Source of the DNA: Zygotorulaspora mrakii
Taxonomy: Eukaryota > Ascomycota > Saccharomycetes > Saccharomycetales > Saccharomycetaceae
Length of the DNA stretch: 64,000 bases
NCBI RefSeq assembly: GCF_013402915.1
Contig: NC_050722.1
Coordinates: 868,001-932,000 of the forward strand
Direction of reading: 5' to 3'
Shown: positions 59,964 to 64,000 of the stretch, in pieces
Layout of the letters: the number at the start of each line of letters is the position of its first letter
How positions within the stretch are numbered: position 1 is the first letter of the stretch
Notes under the pieces: generated by a model
Seen by the model: the letters and a program-made list of their open reading frames with translations, nothing else
Told to the model about the DNA's origin: nothing
Databases searched by the model: none
Position numbers and translations under genes: made by a program

Positions 59964-61970
59964 TCATAGTTTCGATTTCAAAGGTTCTGCAGATGATATT
60001 AAAGTATCCGCGATTTCATCCGCTGCTTCACACAAGTAATAGTGCATGCTGTTTACCGACAGCCCACTTTTCATAGGTTTGTTAACGATATTAATATGCA
60101 ACCACTCATTATTCAGCATATAAGCCAGACCAAATCCATTGTCATTAACTTGGGACCAGCCATAACCACTAAAGAACTCAGATGACAGTTGTGAAGTTGA
60201 AATTAACCATGTCGATGAATAATTAAAAAGTGGATCTTGAAATAATTTCGGAGTCTCATCAGAATTCTGTAACATATTTTTCATACCAAAGAAATGTCGG
60301 TCAATACCATTACCTGCTGCAGCTGCTTTCAAATAATCGGAGTGGTATTTAGCTGATTTTTTCAAAACGTCAATTTTCTCTGAAATTGTCGCTGATGGGT
60401 CTTCCCAAGTTGAAACAAACTTCGCTGATGGAATTGATACCGATCTACCAGTTTCAGTGCGACCTTTGAAAAACTTTCTTGTTGATGCTGCCTCATAAGT
60501 TGGTAACTGTTTACCCAAGTATCTATAAACTGCCAATTGAATTATTTGTTGGATGAATGCATCTGGTGACATACCTTGTTTTTTGATGAAATTCTTGCCA
60601 TACCTATTATAATGCCACACCCTCAAATCGTGTTCATCCATTGTTTCAGCAAATAATTCATTAGCTTTTTCAATCCAACCTTTAATAAACGGCGTTATCA
60701 AGAATGGTAAATGAGTAACATCTTTTGCAGGCAAGACTGAACTTTTCTGTCTATTGAATACGTTATCAATGAATTCTGTTGGTGCCAAATTTGAAATTTC
60801 TTTGCAAATGTAGTGGTTTAAAAAGCATGTCGGGGTACCATCCATCTTCGAGTGTTCACCCAAGAATCCTGAACTGCCATTACCACAAACAAAGAACTGT
60901 ACAAACTTATCGAAAAATCTATTGATGCCATCACCGTGCCACGCATTTCTTGATTTTTCCTCCAGGCTTATCGGTTGATCATCTAAATCCAGTGCTAATA
61001 AATACGAGGCCTTGTGGATTGTCGACAGGGAATCCTTAGACAATGGGTTCTTTGCTAATTCGTGATGCACTTTTCTCCATTGGTCACGTGGCAGACTCGT
61101 TAACAATCCGATACCAGCATTGGTGTCAGATTGCAACTGAGAGTTCAAGCCACTAACGATGAAATATAGCTGTTCCCAGATTTCACGTGGGTTTAAAGGA
61201 GTACCGTCACTCTCATTATGTGTCAGAACTTTGTAGTAATTACCTTTGAAAGACACAATGATGAAGTTATTTTCATAGATCGAATAGAAAATACTTGTAT
61301 CGCGATTGTCCTCGGCATTGCCCGGTAATCGACAACTGTTAAACATCAACTCAAAGCTGTTCATACAAAAGGGCGTCCCCTTAATCAGTTCCTGCGGTAA
61401 AGATTGGTCCTTCAGCGCCTCGATGAATCTACTAGCTGTGACTATAATTGCGGTAGCCTTCAACAGCGGATCTGCATCGATCCGCTTGTGCGATTTTGGC
61501 AGCCTCTGATGGGTGTAGAAATAAGACACATACGGAACTACAGGGTCGTTGTACTCCAAGTACGACTGGTTGTCCCAAAACTCCGACATCCAATTTCTCT
61601 TGCCTTCCGAAAACTTGACGAGCCGCTGATGCAGAACAGGCCCCATGTTGCCCAGGAAATCCCTGACCAACAGCTCCTGTTTATAGTACTCCGACGCGTC
61701 CTTACAGAAAGGCTTGATAGACTCGAGATACTTTGCCATTGTTTGGTTCAGTTCGGGCACCACCAAAGATGGTAAATCCGCTTGGTGCGCGAATGTGGCG
61801 CCTTTGAATCCTGCCCTCGCAGACTGATAGCTCCTATTATCTTTAGCCGCCCAATAATGCTCGCCATTTTGCGTCTCAAATGGGAACCGCTGTAAGCTGC
61901 TCATACGTCTCAAACTTGATAAACTATTTTTCACACCTGCAAGTACAGACCGCTTACTGCACACCTTCAT
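59964..61970 (-). CDS. CAT2: Cat2, carnitine O-acetyltransferase (mitochondrial and peroxisomal)
   Basis: Transfers acetyl groups between CoA and carnitine for acetyl export from peroxisomes and import into mitochondria. From the ATG at 61970 the product is 668 residues (S. cerevisiae 670) with an Arg/Lys/Ser-rich, acid-free leader (MKVCSKRSVLAGVKNSL). A second ATG at residue 23 (61904) would remove the leader. The protein ends in SKL, a peroxisomal PTS1. The catalytic His373 lies in GEHSKMDGTP, and WHGDGINRFFDK and the TETGRS substrate motif are present. Dual targeting by alternative starts is known for S. cerevisiae Cat2, and the same layout is seen here. The frame extends upstream from TTG without ATG. 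Confidence 0.96.
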   Translation of the reverse strand: MKVCSKRSVLAGVKNSLSSLRRMSSLQRFPFETQNGEHYWAAKDNRSYQSARAGFKGATFAHQADLPSLVVPELNQTMAKYLESIKPFCKDASEYYKQELLVRDFLGNMGPVLHQRLVKFSEGKRNWMSEFWDNQSYLEYNDPVVPYVSYFYTHQRLPKSHKRIDADPLLKATAIIVTASRFIEALKDQSLPQELIKGTPFCMNSFELMFNSCRLPGNAEDNRDTSIFYSIYENNFIIVSFKGNYYKVLTHNESDGTPLNPREIWEQLYFIVSGLNSQLQSDTNAGIGLLTSLPRDQWRKVHHELAKNPLSKDSLSTIHKASYLLALDLDDQPISLEEKSRNAWHGDGINRFFDKFVQFFVCGNGSSGFLGEHSKMDGTPTCFLNHYICKEISNLAPTEFIDNVFNRQKSSVLPAKDVTHLPFLITPFIKGWIEKANELFAETMDEHDLRVWHYNRYGKNFIKKQGMSPDAFIQQIIQLAVYRYLGKQLPTYEAASTRKFFKGRTETGRSVSIPSAKFVSTWEDPSATISEKIDVLKKSAKYHSDYLKAAAAGNGIDRHFFGMKNMLQNSDETPKLFQDPLFNYSSTWLISTSQLSSEFFSGYGWSQVNDNGFGLAYMLNNEWLHINIVNKPMKSGLSVNSMHYYLCEAADEIADTLISSAEPLKSKL

Positions 61971-62602
61971 CCCACGATTGTATAGAAGCAAGAAAGGTAC
62001 TGTTCGAATAGAGTCCTTAATTACCCGCCGCTGAATCCGATCAGAACCCAATGCCCACACGAGCAGTCTCAACCAACTCCCTTATCCAATGTCTCTTTAT
62101 ATACCTTACCGGATACTGACCTTTCACTCCAACAATCCGAATAAATCCGCATTCTATCTGATTTAGCAATCCCTGTACTTCAGTGATCACAATCCTCAAG
62201 ACATGTTTCTTGTTTCTGTCATTTGGTATTTGAGTCAGCCATTTCTACCGCGGGGTATCGCACACAATCTCCGAGCCCGCCCCCTCCCCCGCGTGCATGA
62301 CGGTGCTTTTTAGCCACACAGACACCCCGCATGTGACGGGTAACCTTTTTAGATTTCACAAAACCGCCATTGGACCGCCTCGAATACTGACACCGACGCT
62401 GACGCCAACGCTGACGCCAATGCTGACGCAAATAGTATAGAAGATATGCATTGCTGTATGTATTCAGCAATAAAACTAGACACGAAAGATTCTATCATGG
62501 CGCACCATCGTGCGCCAGCGCCAGTCGTTCCACTGCCCAATTGCACGATCCACGTTCTGTAAAACTCACAAGTGCTGCTGAGGCATGGAGACAACAAGTA
62601 AC
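61971..62602. other. CAT2 upstream region, 3' of DFM1
   Basis: 632 bp. It contains a Reb1-like ACGGGTAAC (62336-62344), imperfect 12 bp tandem repeats (62387-62434) and a GC-rich patch near 62250-62300. No RNA gene recognised. Confidence 0.55.
62387..62434 (+). repeat. Imperfect 12 bp tandem repeat, four units
   Basis: Units CTGACACCGACG, CTGACGCCAACG, CTGACGCCAATG and CTGACGCAAATA follow head to tail in the CAT2 upstream region. Confidence 0.9.
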
Positions 62603-63418
62603 TCAGTCTCCGAGCCGTCTGCCCTTTCCAGGAAACTCGTGACGCACTGGTCTCGCAGACCTCGCAGAAGCGGCTGTAGGTGCGCCCGGCTGGCGGAAGC
62701 TGTTGTTTCTGGTTGCGAAGATGTTTTTGACGATTTTCGGCATACCAAAGTGGCCCGTTGGCGAGAAGCCATAGCCGTGGATATGACGTATGGAGCCGTA
62801 TATGGGTCCTAAGGACGTGGTATCGAGGCACTGGAACACGTAGGCGACCATCAGGCCCATAAGGGGAGCGATGAAGTTCTCGTTGAACAGAAAGGCCAAA
62901 AACAACTCCATTATCGGTATATATTTGGCCAAGATGGGGAACAGACCAAAGTACACAACCCGTGCATTTGCGTTGTCGACAGACCAGGTGTAGGATAGGA
63001 AAAACTTGAAACTAGTCTCCAGATTGACGTAGGATCTTAGTCCGAAGAATGCGGCAGCTAGTGCAGCAAGTGCCGAAATGCAGAACCACATGTAGAACAG
63101 GTAGTCCAATGTGTTTCTTCTTCGCTCCAGGTCGGCCGATCTCGAGTATATGGTGTACAGATCCATCAGGGCCATTGCGGAGCTGGGAGGCAGCAGAAAG
63201 CACGCCGTAACGGGCCTCCAGATCTGTAGTTTTTTTGCGGAAAGGGCGAAATGGTAGTACGTTTTCTCAGCAGGGAGAATCTCCAGTCTGATTACGATAG
63301 TTTGCAGTATTATGGCACCAATCACCCATCTGGTCACAATGGGTATTTTATTGAGCATCGAGCTCAATTCGCTGCGTGCATATCCACTGTCGCGGCCTGT
63401 ATGGATGTTCTTGTTCAT
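62603..63418 (-). CDS. DFM1: Dfm1, derlin-family ER membrane protein
   Basis: Rhomboid pseudoprotease of the ER that extracts misfolded membrane proteins with Cdc48 (ERAD-M) and affects sphingolipid homeostasis. The 271-residue product has the derlin WR motif (Trp67-Arg68 in LQIWRPVTACF), about six membrane segments and the conserved PTGHFGMPKIV. A C-terminal SHP box FPGKGRRLG starting at residue 262 is a Cdc48-binding motif. It is shorter than S. cerevisiae Dfm1 (341), which has two SHP boxes; only one is visible here. ATG at 63418 is first in frame. RRP17 is divergent, as in S. cerevisiae YDR411C-YDR412W. Confidence 0.95.
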   Translation of the reverse strand: MNKNIHTGRDSGYARSELSSMLNKIPIVTRWVIGAIILQTIVIRLEILPAEKTYYHFALSAKKLQIWRPVTACFLLPPSSAMALMDLYTIYSRSADLERRRNTLDYLFYMWFCISALAALAAAFFGLRSYVNLETSFKFFLSYTWSVDNANARVVYFGLFPILAKYIPIMELFLAFLFNENFIAPLMGLMVAYVFQCLDTTSLGPIYGSIRHIHGYGFSPTGHFGMPKIVKNIFATRNNSFRQPGAPTAASARSARPVRHEFPGKGRRLGD

Positions 63419-63548
63419 TCGGATCTGCTGTCTTGATTGTAGATTCGGTAGGGACGCTTTCTGTACAAGTCATATCCTCCGCATCCAAATCTTATCCCTC
63501 GTATGCTTTCCTTTGGATCCTTTCCTTGCAGTGTCCTCTAGAGTCTGT

Positions 63549-63622
63549 GTTACCCGGCTCGGAACATTTGGACGCGGAAATGAAAAATTTCACTATAGTG
63601 ATAGAGATGATCTATCTCATCG
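63549..63622. promoter_or_regulatory. Reb1, RRPE and PAC sites between DFM1 and RRP17
   Basis: GTTACCCGG at 63549-63557 (Reb1), TGAAAAATTT at 63581-63590 (RRPE) and CTCATCG, the reverse of CGATGAG, at 63616-63622 (PAC). RRPE and PAC lie 85-126 bp before RRP17, the expected place for a ribosome biogenesis gene. Confidence 0.65.
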
Positions 63623-63706
63623 AAGGGCCGTGCCAGGTCTTTTATAGATATAGCATCATTTAGAGGTACATGTATCCTCAGATATAGAACAGCACACAAA
63701 AATATA

Positions 63707-64000
63707 ATGTCATTGAGGACTAATAGACAGATCCTATCGCGTGGTAAGAATTATGCTAACAAGCAGCTGAAAAAATTCGGGACAGATGAAGTGACGTTTG
63801 ATAAAGATCAAAGATTAGATTACTTAACTGGGTTTCATAAACGTAAAATACAGAGGCAGAAAAAGGCTCAGGATTTCAATAAAGAGCAGGATCGTTTGGC
63901 CAAAATTGAGCAAAGAAAAAATATACGTGCAGAAAGAAGACAACAACTAGACGAAAAATTACGAAATTTCAAAGAGGGGCTTGATTTGGATAGTGACCAT
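63707..64000 (+). CDS. RRP17: Rrp17, pre-60S 5'-3' exonuclease (5' part only)
   Basis: Nucleolar Nop25-family exonuclease that trims the 5' ends of 5.8S and 25S rRNA. The window ends after 98 codons. The visible part (TNRQILSRGKNYANKQLKKF, then FDKDQRLDYLTGFHKRKIQRQKKA and a Lys/Arg/Gln-rich helix) matches the family N-terminus. S. cerevisiae Rrp17 has 235 residues. The ATG at 63707 is in good context. A five-codon upstream frame (ATG 63670 to TAG 63687) precedes it. Confidence 0.93.
   Translation, partial: MSLRTNRQILSRGKNYANKQLKKFGTDEVTFDKDQRLDYLTGFHKRKIQRQKKAQDFNKEQDRLAKIEQRKNIRAERRQQLDEKLRNFKEGLDLDSDH

Noticed and set aside
1..64000. CRISPR array, transposon, LTR or prophage-like system
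   Set aside because: No regularly spaced repeats, reverse transcriptase, integrase or transposase frames were seen; the window is ordinary yeast nuclear DNA.

Overview
The window is nuclear DNA of a budding yeast in the family Saccharomycetaceae. All its recognisable genes are close relatives of Saccharomyces cerevisiae genes, densely packed on both strands. The only intron found is small and carries GTATGT and TACTAAC signals. The promoters carry yeast-type sites (Reb1, PDRE, PACE, RRPE/PAC). The order of genes is diagnostic. Genes that in S. cerevisiae lie on two paralogous whole-genome-duplication blocks (YOR144C-YOR161C on chromosome XV and YDR393W-YDR412W on chromosome IV) are here zipped into one row. 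The ohnolog pairs PDR5/PDR15 and SIZ1/NFI1 appear once each. This points to a lineage that did not undergo that duplication (for example Zygosaccharomyces, Torulaspora, Zygotorulaspora, Lachancea or Kluyveromyces). The genus cannot be fixed from the sequence by eye.

Layout. 0-17 kb: ELG1 (3' end cut off by the window edge), PNO1, MDM32, SPP2, SHE9, RPT3, SMP3, SXM1, NCB2 (one intron) and UTP5. 17-26 kb: an aldo-keto reductase with no counterpart at this place in S. cerevisiae, HPT1, URH1, the divergent sporulation pair DIT2/DIT1, and a gene-poor 0.8 kb with a possible tRNA relic. 26-33 kb: RPB7, MRPL23, RPB2, MRP20 and ATG40, that is, two Pol II subunits interleaved with two mitochondrial ribosomal proteins. 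33.3-35.1 kb: a long, locally GC-rich intergenic region with a cluster of Pdr1/Pdr3-type sites, then PDR5. 39.7-57.7 kb: ISN1, PNS1, MTR10, SME1, PET123, TRS120, PUP1, ADE8, SIZ1 and STE14. 57.9-62 kb: VPS71 and CAT2, which in S. cerevisiae are neighbours on chromosome XIII, with a decayed reading frame between them. 62.6-64 kb: DFM1 and the start of RRP17.

The genes are mostly housekeeping: ribosome biogenesis (PNO1, UTP5, RRP17), proteasome (RPT3, PUP1), splicing (SPP2, SME1), nuclear import (SXM1, MTR10), mitochondrial structure and translation (MDM32, SHE9, MRPL23, MRP20, PET123), purine and nucleoside metabolism (HPT1, URH1, ISN1, ADE8), drug efflux (PDR5), ER quality control and ER-phagy (DFM1, ATG40) and spore wall dityrosine (DIT1/DIT2). 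There are no operons. Regulation seems to act through shared promoter motifs: RRPE plus PAC before PNO1, UTP5, RRP17 and possibly SXM1, and PACE before both proteasome genes.

I see no rRNA, intact tRNA, transposon, CRISPR array or convincing centromere. I did not find a clear candidate for a wholly new biological system. The most unusual items are the decayed frame between CAT2 and VPS71, the tRNA-like remnant, the rearrangement breakpoints and the PDR5 promoter. Start codons were chosen as ATG, using remembered family members. Several frames stay open upstream without an ATG, and these extensions were dropped.
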